Source: JACVRW01 sp963808545
GTDB taxonomy: Bacteria > Actinomycetota > Thermoleophilia > Solirubrobacterales > Thermoleophilaceae
Length of the DNA: 64,000 nucleotides
Assembly (NCBI GenBank): GCA_963808545.1
Contig: CAWEGB010000008.1
Coordinates: 682,001-746,000, forward strand
Direction of reading: 5' to 3'
Shown here: one piece after another, positions 47,213 to 55,931 of the stretch
How the letters are laid out: each line of letters opens with the position of its first letter
Numbering within the stretch: position 1 is the stretch's first letter
Position numbers and translations under genes: made by a program
Notes under the pieces: model-generated
Database searches by the model: none
What the model was told of the DNA's origin: nothing
The model's input: the letters and a program-made list of their open reading frames with translations, nothing else

Positions 47213-48670
47213 CTAACCCCAGTCTCCTTGCGCGCAGGCCAGGCGGATCGCGTCCATCACGGCGCCCGACTTGGCCTCGATCTCGCGCACCTCGTAGGCG
47301 GGCTGCGAGTCCGCCACGATTCCGCCCCCGGCCTGCACGTGCACCTCGCCGTCCTTGACCAGCGCGGAACGGATGTAGATGCAGGTGTCGAGGTCGCCGG
47401 TGTAGGACAGGTACCCGACCGCGCCGCCGTAGGGACCCCGCTTGACGGGCTCCAGCTCGTCGATGATCTGCATGGCCCGGATCTTGGGAGCGCCCGACAG
47501 CGTGCCGGCCGGCAGCGACACGCGCAACGCGTCCATCGCCGAGACGCCGTCGCGCAGCGTCCCCGACACCGACGAGACGATGTGCATCACGTGTGAGTAG
47601 GTCTCCACGGCCATCAGCTCGTCGACCGTGACGCTGCCGTAGGCGCACACCCGCCCGAGGTCGTTTCGGCCCAGGTCCACGAGCATCACGTGCTCGGCCC
47701 GCTCCTTGAGGTCGGCCAGCAGCTCGCGCCCGCGCTCGAGGTCCTCCTCGGTCGACCCGGCCCGCGGCCGGGTGCCCGCGATCGGCCGCTGCTCGGCGCG
47801 GCGGCCGCTGACCTTGACCAGCGACTCGGGCGACGCGCCGGCGATCTCGAAGTCCTCGAAGTCGAGGAAGTACATGTACGGGCTGGGGTTGATGGCGCGC
47901 AGTCCGCGGTAGATCGAGAACGCGTCGACCGGACACGGCGCGCTCCAGCGCTGGCTGGGCACCACCTGGTAGATGTCGCCCGCGCGGATGTACTCCTTGG
48001 CTCGCTCCACCGCCCGGCTGTAGCCGTCCGGGCCCAGGTTGGCCTCGAAGCTGGGCGCCTCTGGCCGTGCGCCGCGGCCACCGGGAACCGGTCCTCGCAG
48101 CCGTTCGCGAACCTCGGCGATCGCGGCGGCGGCCTCCTCGTAGGCCCGGTCCACGTCGCCCTCGGCCACGACGTTGGCCAGCACCGTGAGCTCATGGCGA
48201 AGGTGGTCGAAGGCCAGCAGGACGTCGGTGATCATCACCGCCAGCTCGGGCATGGCGAGCGCATCGGGATTGGCCGGCCCGACGCTCGGCTCCAGCGACC
48301 GCGCCAGGTCGTAGCCGAACATCCCCACCGCTCCCCCCGCGAACGGCGGGAGGCCCTCCAGCGGGGCGATGCGGTAGCGGGCCAGCTCCTCGGTGACCAG
48401 GGCGTAGGGATCGGAGCTCTCGCCCTCGTCCACTCTCAGCACCGCGCGCGGCCTGAAGCCGAGGAAGGACCAGCGGCCGACCCGCTGCCCCTGCTCGGCC
48501 GACTCGAGCAGGAACGACGGCCCGTCGCCACGGAGCTTCAGGTAGGCCGACACCGGGGTCTCGCAGTCCGCGATGAAGGTGTGGCGAAGCGGCACGAGCG
48601 TGTGCTCGCGCGCGAGCTCGCGCACCTCCTCGAGGGAGGGCGTCAGCTCCAGGTCAACGCCGACGCTCAC
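47213..48670 (-). CDS. trpE: Anthranilate synthase component I
   Basis: A 485-residue chorismate-utilizing enzyme. The feedback-binding motif LLES is present in SFLLESAEQG, so tryptophan inhibition is expected. The catalytic domain has IAGTRPRAGSTEEDLERG, VDLGRNDLGRV, LPAGTLSGAPKIRAMQI and VQAGGGIVADS. I chose the GTG at 48670, overlapping the hisIE end by 17 bases; upstream in-frame codons are out-of-frame hisIE. Confidence 0.96.
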   Translation of the reverse strand: MSVGVDLELTPSLEEVRELAREHTLVPLRHTFIADCETPVSAYLKLRGDGPSFLLESAEQGQRVGRWSFLGFRPRAVLRVDEGESSDPYALVTEELARYRIAPLEGLPPFAGGAVGMFGYDLARSLEPSVGPANPDALAMPELAVMITDVLLAFDHLRHELTVLANVVAEGDVDRAYEEAAAAIAEVRERLRGPVPGGRGARPEAPSFEANLGPDGYSRAVERAKEYIRAGDIYQVVPSQRWSAPCPVDAFSIYRGLRAINPSPYMYFLDFEDFEIAGASPESLVKVSGRRAEQRPIAGTRPRAGSTEEDLERGRELLADLKERAEHVMLVDLGRNDLGRVCAYGSVTVDELMAVETYSHVMHIVSSVSGTLRDGVSAMDALRVSLPAGTLSGAPKIRAMQIIDELEPVKRGPYGGAVGYLSYTGDLDTCIYIRSALVKDGEVHVQAGGGIVADSQPAYEVREIEAKSGAVMDAIRLACAQGDWG

Positions 48671-49250
48671 CGAGCACCTCGTAGGCGTCGCCGAGGGTAA
48701 GGCCGCGCGACGCGAGCAGGACCGAGAGGTGATAGAGCACGTCCGCGGCCTCCTCGGCCACGCGCTCGTCCGCCTCCTCGCGCGCCGCGCGCGTGACCTC
48801 CTCGGCCTCTTCCCGCACCTTGTCGCCGATCTGCGCGGGCTCGGCCAACAGGCCGGCGGTGTAGCTCTCGCCCGGGTCGGCCGCGCGTCTCTGCTCGATG
48901 GTGCGCTCGAGGGCCGGCAGCGCCTCCGCCGGCTGGAGCTCCATGTCACCGCGGAAAAAGCAGGTGCGCTCGCCCGTATGGCAGGCCGGACCGGCGGGCT
49001 CGACGAGGGCCAGCCAGGCGTCCTCGTCGCAGTCGTAGCGCAGCGCCTTCACCGTCTGGACGTTGCCGGAGGTGGCGCCCTTGTGCCACAGCTCCTCGCG
49101 GGAACGGCTCCAGAACCACATCTCTCCGGTCTCGCGCGTGCGCGCGAGCGACTCCTCGTTCACGTAGGCCAGGGTCAACACCTCGCCGGTGCGCGAGTCC
49201 TGCACGATGCAGGGACAAAGACCTTCGCGATCGGAGCTCAGCGGAGCCAC
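48654..49250 (-). CDS. hisIE: Bifunctional phosphoribosyl-AMP cyclohydrolase / phosphoribosyl-ATP pyrophosphatase
   Basis: A 198-residue fusion for steps 2 and 3 of histidine synthesis. The HisI half (about 1-105) has VNEESLARTRETGEMWFWSR, TSGNVQTVKALRYDCDED and the zinc cysteine in ACHTGERTCFF. The HisE half has DKVREEAEEVTRAA and EAADVLYHLSVLL. It directly precedes trpE, which it overlaps. A GAGAAT box 6 bases before the GTG suggests a leaderless start. Confidence 0.95.
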   Translation of the reverse strand: MAPLSSDREGLCPCIVQDSRTGEVLTLAYVNEESLARTRETGEMWFWSRSREELWHKGATSGNVQTVKALRYDCDEDAWLALVEPAGPACHTGERTCFFRGDMELQPAEALPALERTIEQRRAADPGESYTAGLLAEPAQIGDKVREEAEEVTRAAREEADERVAEEAADVLYHLSVLLASRGLTLGDAYEVLGERRR

Positions 49251-49274
49251 GGGCCGATTCTCGCAGGGGCGAAC

Positions 49275-50048
49275 TCAGGCCCGCCCCGGCGCAGCGGTCA
49301 GCGGGAGCTTCAGGAACTCGTACACCCGCCCGACCTCCTCGAAGCCGAGCCTGCGGTACAGCCGCTGCGGCCAGTCGCTCGCGTCGGTGAGGAGGAAGAC
49401 GGGGTCGCTGCCGTCGGCCACGGCGGCGTCCACAGCGGCGAGCACGGCGGCCGTGGCGTGGCCGCGCCCGCGCCGTGCCTCCACCGTGCCGACCTCGTCG
49501 ATCTGGGCCAGCGTGCCGTCGGAGTAGAGCCGGCAGGAGCAGGCCGGATCGCCGGGAGGCGACGCGAAGTCGCGCGCGCCGCAGACACGGCTGTAGCGCT
49601 CGTCCATCGCCGCCAGCTGGCGCAGCGCCTCCTGCTGCCAGCCGAACGGCTGCTCGCGCCTGAACGCCTCGAGCGCCGCCGCGCCCTCGGCGCGCCCGAT
49701 CTCCGCGGCCGGAACGGTCGAGGGCCTCGGATCGGGCTCGCGGCGCCGCACCATCACCAGCAACCGGAAGACGTTCCATCCCTCCGCCGACAGGGCCGGG
49801 GCCAGCCGGGCACCGAGGGCGTCGTCGTGGACCACCAGCTTCCGGTGCGAGAGATCGCCCTGGAAGCGCTCGGCATCGGCCATGAGGGCGGACGGCGAAG
49901 CGTGTGGGTCGGACACGAAGATCGCGTTGAGCTGCCAGACGAGCGGAAGGGTGGGCGTGACCATCGCCGTGCCGTGGGAGGTCCACACCAACTCGTCGCA
50001 GAGCGCGGCGTCGGTATGACGCAGAAAGCGATGGATGTCGTCGATCAC
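49275..50048 (-). CDS. GNAT family N-acetyltransferase
   Basis: A 257-residue protein. The C-terminal GNAT fold contains the acetyl-CoA loop EARRGRGHATAAVLAAVDAA and the ending RLYRRLGFEEVGRVYEFLKLP. The N-terminal 120 residues are a divergent GNAT-like half. The substrate is unknown. The ATG overlaps the region just upstream of the era end (4 bases), consistent with co-transcription. Confidence 0.85.
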   Translation of the reverse strand: MIDDIHRFLRHTDAALCDELVWTSHGTAMVTPTLPLVWQLNAIFVSDPHASPSALMADAERFQGDLSHRKLVVHDDALGARLAPALSAEGWNVFRLLVMVRRREPDPRPSTVPAAEIGRAEGAAALEAFRREQPFGWQQEALRQLAAMDERYSRVCGARDFASPPGDPACSCRLYSDGTLAQIDEVGTVEARRGRGHATAAVLAAVDAAVADGSDPVFLLTDASDWPQRLYRRLGFEEVGRVYEFLKLPLTAAPGRA

Positions 50049-50926
50049 CCGATGCCCAAGCGATCCAGCAGGCCGTCGTCGCGACGCCAGCCCTTGCGGA
50101 CCCGGACGCTCAGGTCCAGATGGACCTGGCGATCCAGCAGCCGCTCGATCTCCTTGCGCGCGGCCGTGCCGACCGCTCTCACCATCCGGCCGCCGGCGCC
50201 CACGAGGATCCCCTTCTGGGACTCGGTCTCGGCCCAGACCCGGGCGTGGATCATCAGCAGGCCGTCCTCGCGCTCTTCGATCTCGTCGATCTCCACCTCC
50301 ACGGCGTGGGGCACCTCCTCGCGGGTGCGCAGCAGCACCTGCTCGCGCACCAGCTCGGCCAGGCGCACCTCGAGCGAGAGGTCGCTCTGATCCTCGGGCG
50401 GATAGAGGAACGGCCCCTCGGGCATGAGCGACACGACGTGCGCGGTGAGCTCGGCCACGCCCGAGCCGTGGAGGGCGCTGACCGGGAACAGCTCGCCCTG
50501 AACGTCGAGCTCCGCGGCCGTGCTGAGCGCCTGCACCGTGCGCGGCCGGTCGAGCCGGTCGACCTTGTTGAGCACGGTCACGCAGGGCAGGCCGACGGTG
50601 CGGATCGCCTCGGCGATGAAGCGGTCGCCCGAGCCGATCTCCTGCTCCCCGTTGAGCACGAACAGCGCGGCGTCGGCGTCGGCCAGCGAGCGCTCGACCT
50701 GTTTCTGCATACGTTCGGTGAGGGCGTCGCGCGGCCGCTGCACACCGGGCAGATCCACCAACACGAGCTGCCAGTCGTCGCCGGTGGCGATCCCCCGTAT
50801 CTCGCGCCGGGTCGTCTGCGGCTTGTCCGAGACGATCGCCACCTTGTCGCCGACGATCCCGTTGACGAGCGTGGACTTGCCCGCGTTGGGCCGGCCCGCG
50901 AGCGCCACGAATCCCGCGCGCGTCAC
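50045..50926 (-). CDS. era: GTPase Era
   Basis: A 293-residue GTPase for 16S rRNA maturation and 30S assembly. G1 is GRPNAGKSTLVNG, G2 QTTRREI, G3 DLPGVQRP, G4 NKVD and G5 SAL. A C-terminal KH domain carries the GILVGAGGRMVRAVGTAARK segment. The GTG at 50926 overlaps the ybeY stop as GTGA. The phoH-ybeY-era order is widely conserved. Confidence 0.96.
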   Translation of the reverse strand: MTRAGFVALAGRPNAGKSTLVNGIVGDKVAIVSDKPQTTRREIRGIATGDDWQLVLVDLPGVQRPRDALTERMQKQVERSLADADAALFVLNGEQEIGSGDRFIAEAIRTVGLPCVTVLNKVDRLDRPRTVQALSTAAELDVQGELFPVSALHGSGVAELTAHVVSLMPEGPFLYPPEDQSDLSLEVRLAELVREQVLLRTREEVPHAVEVEIDEIEEREDGLLMIHARVWAETESQKGILVGAGGRMVRAVGTAARKEIERLLDRQVHLDLSVRVRKGWRRDDGLLDRLGIG

Positions 50927-51288
50927 AGCCCCTCGATGATCCTGTCCTGGAGCGCGAGCATCTCGCCGTCGTCTGCCTCGTGGTCGTAGCCGCACAGGTG
51001 CAGCACGCCGTGGACGACGGCTTCGCTCAGGTCCTGCGTGTGGTCGGGACAGATCATCACGTCGCCCAGCTCTCGCGGCCCCGTGGGGTGCGCCGGCCCG
51101 TCGACCGGGAAGGACAGCACATCCGTGGGCCGGTCGAGGCCACGGTGATCGCGGTTGAGGATGCGGATCCGCTCCTCGTCGACCAGCGCGACGGCCAGAT
51201 GACCGTCGTCCACTCCCGCCGCCTCCAGCGCGGCCAGCGCCGGCCGGCGCAGCGACTCCGGAGCGTCGATGAGCTCGAGCTCGATCAG
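50923..51288 (-). CDS. ybeY: Endoribonuclease YbeY (non-AUG start)
   Basis: A metal-dependent RNase of 16S rRNA processing. The zinc motif VVHGVLHLCGYDHEADDGEM and the preceding RPTDVLSFPVD are diagnostic. No ATG, GTG or TTG occurs in frame early enough: the first is GTG at 51213, which would remove the N-terminal strand and helix. Between the preceding in-frame stop (51312) and that GTG only CTG or ATC codons fit. CTG at 51288 gives IELELIDAPESLRRP as expected, at 121 residues. A small sequence error near the start is the alternative. Confidence 0.88.
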   Translation of the reverse strand: MIELELIDAPESLRRPALAALEAAGVDDGHLAVALVDEERIRILNRDHRGLDRPTDVLSFPVDGPAHPTGPRELGDVMICPDHTQDLSEAVVHGVLHLCGYDHEADDGEMLALQDRIIEGL

Positions 51289-51309
51289 GAGCGCCCGGGT
51301 CTCAAGGGC

Positions 51310-52290
51310 TCAGCCCTGCTGCCGCCTGGCCTGCCGCAGCGCCGGCGCCTGCTTCTCGGCGTACTCGCTGTAGGCGGCGACGATCCGCTGGACCAGCTTG
51401 TGCCTCACCACGTCCTCGCCACCGAAGCGAACGAACTCGATCCCCTCGACCTCCTCGAGGATGTCGCCGATCACCACCAGGCCTGAGCGCTCGTCGCGGG
51501 GCAGGTCGACCTGCGTGATGTCCCCGGTGACCACCATCTTCGAGTTGAAGCCGAGCCGGGTGAGGAACATCTTCATCTGCTCCGGGCTGGTGTTCTGAGC
51601 CTCGTCGAGAATGATGAAGGAGTCGTTGAGCGAGCGGCCGCGCATGAAGGCCAGCGGGGCCACCTCGATCACGCCGCGCTCCAGGTGCTGGTTGACCTTC
51701 TCCGGCTCCAGCATGGTGTAGAGGGCGTCGAAGAGCGGGCGCAGGTAGGGATCGACCTTGGCGGCGATGTCGCCGGGCAGGAAGCCGAGCCGCTCGCCCG
51801 CCTCCACGGCCGGCCGGGTCAGAACGATGCGGTTGACCTCGCGCCGCGACAGCGCCGCCACCGCCATGGCCACGGCCAGGAAGGACTTGCCCGTGCCGGC
51901 CGGTCCCACCCCCACCGTGATGGTCTGGTTGCGGATGGCATCGACGTAGCGCTTCTGGTTGACCGTCTTCGGCGCCACCTTGAGCGACCGGTGGCGCCAG
52001 ACCACGTCCTCCAGGATGCGGCTCGGCGATTCGTGCTGGTCGAGTGCCCCGGCGATGGCCTCGATCGTGCCGGGAGCGATCTCGTGGCCCTGGCGAACCA
52101 GGTCGGTGAGCTCACGCACCACCGTCCGGCCCATGGCCACCGCCTCCTCGTCGCCGTCGAGGGTGAGGACATTGCCGCGCAGGAAGACCTCGCAGTCGAG
52201 ATGACCTTCCAGCGTCCTCATGACGAGGTCGCCCGGGCCGGCCAGCTCGGCGGCGGCGTCGTTGGGAAGTTCGAGCTGGACGCGAGGCAC
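51310..52290 (-). CDS. PhoH-like ATPase (PhoH/PhoL family)
   Basis: A 326-residue protein with an N-terminal KH-like region (GDLVMRTLEGHLDCEVFLRG) and the PhoH ATPase domain: Walker A GPAGTGKSFLAVAMA, RPAVEAGERLGFLPGD and Walker B FIILDEAQNTSPEQMKMFL. It is a probable RNA helicase or ATPase acting with YbeY in rRNA handling; the stop lies 22 bases before the ybeY start. Confidence 0.94.
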   Translation of the reverse strand: MPRVQLELPNDAAAELAGPGDLVMRTLEGHLDCEVFLRGNVLTLDGDEEAVAMGRTVVRELTDLVRQGHEIAPGTIEAIAGALDQHESPSRILEDVVWRHRSLKVAPKTVNQKRYVDAIRNQTITVGVGPAGTGKSFLAVAMAVAALSRREVNRIVLTRPAVEAGERLGFLPGDIAAKVDPYLRPLFDALYTMLEPEKVNQHLERGVIEVAPLAFMRGRSLNDSFIILDEAQNTSPEQMKMFLTRLGFNSKMVVTGDITQVDLPRDERSGLVVIGDILEEVEGIEFVRFGGEDVVRHKLVQRIVAAYSEYAEKQAPALRQARRQQG

Positions 52291-52327
52291 GGTTAGGCGA
52301 GCGCGCGACGCGCGCGAGCGTTCGATT

Positions 52328-52759
52328 TCACGGCGTGAGCTTCTCCCTCACCGCCGCGCTCACCCGCTTGCCGTCGGCCCGGCCCTTGACCTTCGGCATC
52401 ACGAGCCCCATGACCTTGCCCATCTCCTGCGGCGACGACGCGCCCGACTCGGCCACGGCGTCGCCCACGATCGCGTTCAGGTCCTCGTCGGAGAGCTGCT
52501 CGGGCATGTACGAGGCGATGATGTCGGCCTCCTGCTCCTCGGCCTCGGCACGGTCGGCCCGGCCGCCCTCGCGGTAGGCGTCGGCGGCCTCGAGGCGCCG
52601 CTTGCGCTCGCGCTGGAGCACCTGAACGTCGTCCGCGCCATCGTCCTTGGCCGCCTTCTGGAGCTCGTTGGCGATCAGGCGCAGCGCGTGCACGCGTTGC
52701 TTCTCGCCCGCCTTGAGGGCGCTCTTCACGTCATCCTGAACCTGATCGAGCAGTGACAC
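52328..52759 (-). CDS. GatB/YqeY domain-containing protein
   Basis: A 143-residue protein homologous to YqeY and to the C-terminal tail of GatB. It starts LLDQVQDDVKSALKAGEKQR and ends with the QEMGKVMGLVMPKVKGRADG segment typical of the family. It may take part in tRNA-dependent amidation or tRNA binding. A TAAACT box 6 bases before the GTG suggests a leaderless start. The HAD gene is divergent. Confidence 0.93.
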   Translation of the reverse strand: MSLLDQVQDDVKSALKAGEKQRVHALRLIANELQKAAKDDGADDVQVLQRERKRRLEAADAYREGGRADRAEAEEQEADIIASYMPEQLSDEDLNAIVGDAVAESGASSPQEMGKVMGLVMPKVKGRADGKRVSAAVREKLTP

Positions 52760-52784
52760 AGGTCCAGTTTAGAAGGAGAATCGG

Positions 52785-53462
52785 GTGACAATCAGGGTGG
52801 CCACGTTCGACTGCTACGGCACGCTGATCGACTGGGAGGGCGGCGCGGCCGCGTTCCTCTACGAGCTGGCGCGGCGCCACGAGCGCGAGCCGCCGCCCGG
52901 GCCGGAGCTGCGCGCGCGCTGGGAAGAGCTCCAGTTCGAGCGGCTGAGCGGCGACTGGTCGGCCTACCGCGACGTGCTGGCCGACTCGCTCTCGGAGTGG
53001 GCGGGCGAGCGCGGCTACCGCTGGAACGTGAACGACGGCGAGGCCCTGGTCCGGGCGATGGAGAGCTGGCAGGCGTTTCCCGACACCGCGCCGGCCCTGC
53101 GCGCCGCCCGCGACGCCGGCCTGAAGCTGTGGATCATCTCCAACACCGACCGGGCGATCATGGACCACAGCCTGCGTCAGCTGGGCGTGGACCTCGACGG
53201 CGTGACGGTGGCCGAGGACTGCCGCGCCTACAAACCCGGCCGCGAGCCGTTCCAGAAGGCGCTGCGGGAAATCGACGTGCCCCCCGAGGAGATCCTGCAC
53301 GTGGCTTTCGGCTTCAAGTACGACATCGCCACCGCCCAGGAGATGGGCATGAAGACGGCCTGGGTCAACCGCAGGCGCGAATCCGCTCCGGGGCCGGAGC
53401 GACCGGACCACGAGTGGAACGATCTGTGGCCGCTGGCGGAGGTAGCCGAAGCGGAGAGATAG
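52785..53462 (+). CDS. HAD-superfamily hydrolase, haloacid dehalogenase (type II)-like
   Basis: A 225-residue HAD enzyme. The nucleophile motif is FDCYGTLIDWEGG, motif II ISNTD, motif III lysine YKPGREPFQKAL and motif IV FGFKYDIATAQ. The overall form fits haloacid dehalogenase or a phosphatase; the motif IV position usually holding two acids reads KYD here. The GTG is preceded by AGAAGGAGAATCGG. Confidence 0.88.
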   Translation: MTIRVATFDCYGTLIDWEGGAAAFLYELARRHEREPPPGPELRARWEELQFERLSGDWSAYRDVLADSLSEWAGERGYRWNVNDGEALVRAMESWQAFPDTAPALRAARDAGLKLWIISNTDRAIMDHSLRQLGVDLDGVTVAEDCRAYKPGREPFQKALREIDVPPEEILHVAFGFKYDIATAQEMGMKTAWVNRRRESAPGPERPDHEWNDLWPLAEVAEAER

Positions 53463-53468
53463 ACGATT

Positions 53469-53498
53469 CGGTCTGAGACCGGATTGGGACCGATCCGG
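53469..53498 (+). terminator. Tandem hairpins after the HAD gene
   Basis: A near-perfect CGGTCT-GAGACCG inverted repeat (53469-53481) is followed by CCGGAT (53479-53484) pairing with ATCCGG (53493-53498). They start 6 bases after the HAD stop and could end its transcript. No U-tract is present. Confidence 0.4.
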
Positions 53499-53548
53499 CA
53501 CTGACAGCCCGCCCGCGAGGGGAGAGCATCCCGGGTCAACGGCGACCG

Positions 53549-54325
53549 GTGGCGGGAGGACGGACATGGTGGGCAGGCTGCGATCGCACGCATAGCGCGA
53601 TTCCGGACGCGAACAGCGTGATCCACGCCTGCTACGACAACGCAAGTGGATCGCTGCGGGTGATCGACACCGGTGCGGCCGGCGTGTGCAGGCCGACCGA
53701 GACAGCTCTCGACTGGAACCAGAAGGGTCAACCGGGGGTTGCCGGAGCGCATGGACCTCAGGGACCCCCTGGCGTGGGAACCACCTACGGCAAGTCGGCG
53801 CTGGGCCCGGTGGAGCTTCCGAAGCCCGGCCTGAGAAAGACGGTGGTCACCCTCACGGTGCCGCGCGGGAGCTACGTGATCACCGGCAGGGCGGTGGGCC
53901 AGACGTTCGTGCCCAAGATGTCGTTCGACGGATGCCTCGACGACCTGAAGAGCTTCGAAGGCATCAAGAAGATCATCGGCTGCAACGCCGAGTACAGCCG
54001 GCGAAATCTCGGCGCCACGATCTTCGAGTGCAGCGTTGCGGCCGGTGCGTCCTGCGACCTGGGACGGGCGAACCTGATCGCCGGCGTGCGGCAGTTCTAC
54101 GCCTTCCAGACCGTGAGCGCGAACGTCCTGCACACCTTCGAGGGAAGCTCGAACAAGATCACCCTGAGCTGTGTCCAGTATCCCGAGGCCAGGTGGCCGG
54201 CGAAGATCTCGCACGCCCGGCTGATCGCGATGAAGGTCGATCAGATCAACCCGCTCAACGCCTTCAGGACCAGGTCGATCAAGATCCTCAGGGCCAAGAA
54301 GCCAAAGTCCCGAGTCCTTCCGTGA
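53549..54325 (+). CDS. Uncharacterised protein with short collagen-like segment, N-terminus probably incomplete
   Basis: A 258-residue frame. IPDANSVIHACYDNASGSLR followed by VIDTGAAGVCRPTETALDW and a short Gly-X-Y run (GQPGVAGAHGPQGPPGVG) is a pattern I associate with secreted proteins of Solirubrobacter-like bacteria. The C-terminal 170 residues are beta-rich with several cysteines. Secreted forms start with a signal peptide, but here the 16 residues before IPDAN are not hydrophobic and no better start exists. The 5' end may have been lost or changed by mutation. The function is unknown. Confidence 0.6.
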   Translation: MAGGRTWWAGCDRTHSAIPDANSVIHACYDNASGSLRVIDTGAAGVCRPTETALDWNQKGQPGVAGAHGPQGPPGVGTTYGKSALGPVELPKPGLRKTVVTLTVPRGSYVITGRAVGQTFVPKMSFDGCLDDLKSFEGIKKIIGCNAEYSRRNLGATIFECSVAAGASCDLGRANLIAGVRQFYAFQTVSANVLHTFEGSSNKITLSCVQYPEARWPAKISHARLIAMKVDQINPLNAFRTRSIKILRAKKPKSRVLP

Positions 54326-54328
54326 GGG

Positions 54329-55090
54329 TCAGTCGGGCAGGATCGCCACCACGCGGGCCGGCGCCGCGCTCGCGCCCTCGACGCGCAGCGGGAAGCAGGC
54401 CAGCTGGAAGCCCGTGGAGGGCAGCTCGCCGAGGTTGACGAGGCGCTCGATCTGCGAGTAGGGCAGGTCGGCCTGGTGGGCCTCCCAGAACACCCCTGGC
54501 CGGTCGGTCTCGAGCGCCTTCTGGGCCTGCAGGTGAAGCGGTGCGTCCCAGCCCCAGGCGTCGATGCCCATCACCCGCACGCCGCGGTCGAAGAGCCAGC
54601 GGGTGGCCTCGGCGGTCACCCCGCAGCCGAGCGCCATGTAGCCCGGCTCGTCGATGAAGGCGTCGCGCCCGGTCCGCACCAGCACGATGTCGCGCTCGCC
54701 GAGCTCGTGGCCGATTCGCCCGAGCTCGCCCTCGATGTCGACCACCTCGATGGCGTCGCCGTCCTCCTTGGACGTCATGTCGAGCACCACGGCCGGTCCG
54801 AAGAACCAGTCGAGCGGCAGTTCGTCGATCGTCTGCGCCCGCTCCCCGGCGACGTGCGAGTTGTAGTGCCAGGGAGCGTCGACGTGGGTGGAGTTGTGGG
54901 TGCCGAAGCGGGTGAACGTCTCCGTAGCCCAGCCCTCGCCGTCGCGCAGCAGGCGCGACGGCACCCCCAGCAGCGACTCGATCATCGCCGCTCCCTCGGC
55001 GTGTCCCGAGTACTCGATGTCGGTGCGCAGAACCTCGGGTGTCTCGGGCGGGCTCGAGCGAATCGGGGCTGAGAGGTCGACCAGGCGCAT
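54329..55090 (-). CDS. Cyclase-family (PF04199) metal-dependent hydrolase
   Basis: A 253-residue protein starting RLVDLSAPIRSSPPETPEV. The metal motif is THNSTHVDAPWH, with GPAVVLDMTSKEDGD, DIVLVRTGRDAFIDEPGYM and CGVTAEATRWLFDRGVRVMG. It is the third cyclase-family protein in the window and the only one outside the operon. It lies downstream of prmA on the same strand and converges with the collagen-like gene three bases away. Confidence 0.9.
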   Translation of the reverse strand: MRLVDLSAPIRSSPPETPEVLRTDIEYSGHAEGAAMIESLLGVPSRLLRDGEGWATETFTRFGTHNSTHVDAPWHYNSHVAGERAQTIDELPLDWFFGPAVVLDMTSKEDGDAIEVVDIEGELGRIGHELGERDIVLVRTGRDAFIDEPGYMALGCGVTAEATRWLFDRGVRVMGIDAWGWDAPLHLQAQKALETDRPGVFWEAHQADLPYSQIERLVNLGELPSTGFQLACFPLRVEGASAAPARVVAILPD

Positions 55091-55123
55091 TGGCGCAGCG
55101 TAACCGGCAGACGGCGGCGCCCC

Positions 55124-55930
55124 TCAGGCGACCAGCAGCAGGGCGCTCCAGCCCTCGGCACCGAGCCGACGCTGCTCCCGCAGCGGGGCCAGCGCGGCGG
55201 CCACCTCGTCCTCCTCGCCCTCGAGCAGGCCTGAGACGATCAGCCGGTCGGGACGCTCCGGGTTGAGCTCGGCGAGGCGCAGCAGCAACGGGCGAACCAG
55301 GTTGGCGACCGTCGTGGGCGCCCACGGGGCCGCCTGCTCACGAAGGTCGAGGCGCTCCACGCGGGCCAGCTCGACCCCGTTGGCCAGGGCGTTCTCGCGC
55401 GTGGCCTCGACGGCAGCGCGGTCGTTGTCGAACGCGGTCACGGGCCCGAAGCCGAGCCTGGACGCCGCGATGGCGAGCACGCCGGAGCCGCAGCCGAGAT
55501 CGGCCAGCGGACCGCCGCCTCGCCGGCCGAGGCCCAGCAGCAGCTCCAGGCTCAGCCGCGTGGTGGGGTGGGCGCCGGTGCCGAAGGCCTGCGCGGGGTC
55601 GATCACCAGGTCGAGCGCACCCTCGCGCGCCTCGGCCCACGGCGGGCGCACCCAGATCCGTCCGCCCACCAGCACGGGGCGGTGAAACTCGCGCCAGCGC
55701 TCGGCCCAGTCGTCGGCCACCTCCTCGCCGCTGACGTGCACGAGGACGCCGGCCAGCTCGGCCTCGCCCGCGGGGAACGCCGGCAGCTCGCCCGGAGCGC
55801 CGTACAGGCCGAACTCCACGAAGCCGTCCGGGAGGTCGACCTGCTCGAACCCGCCGGGAGCCAGCTCGATCAGCTCGGCCATCACGTGCTCCGCGTGCTC
55901 GCCCGGCACGCGGACCGCGAGCCGGATCAC
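55124..55930 (-). CDS. prmA: Ribosomal protein L11 methyltransferase
   Basis: A 268-residue SAM-dependent enzyme. The N-terminal L11-recognition domain is followed by the AdoMet site ADLGCGSGVLAIAASRLG, with PAQAFGTGAHPTTRLSLELL just before it, the strongest family marker. The start lies one base after the dnaJ stop. The hrcA-dnaJ-prmA order is common in Gram-positive bacteria. Confidence 0.95.
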   Translation of the reverse strand: MIRLAVRVPGEHAEHVMAELIELAPGGFEQVDLPDGFVEFGLYGAPGELPAFPAGEAELAGVLVHVSGEEVADDWAERWREFHRPVLVGGRIWVRPPWAEAREGALDLVIDPAQAFGTGAHPTTRLSLELLLGLGRRGGGPLADLGCGSGVLAIAASRLGFGPVTAFDNDRAAVEATRENALANGVELARVERLDLREQAAPWAPTTVANLVRPLLLRLAELNPERPDRLIVSGLLEGEEDEVAAALAPLREQRRLGAEGWSALLLVA

Positions 55931-55931
55931 C

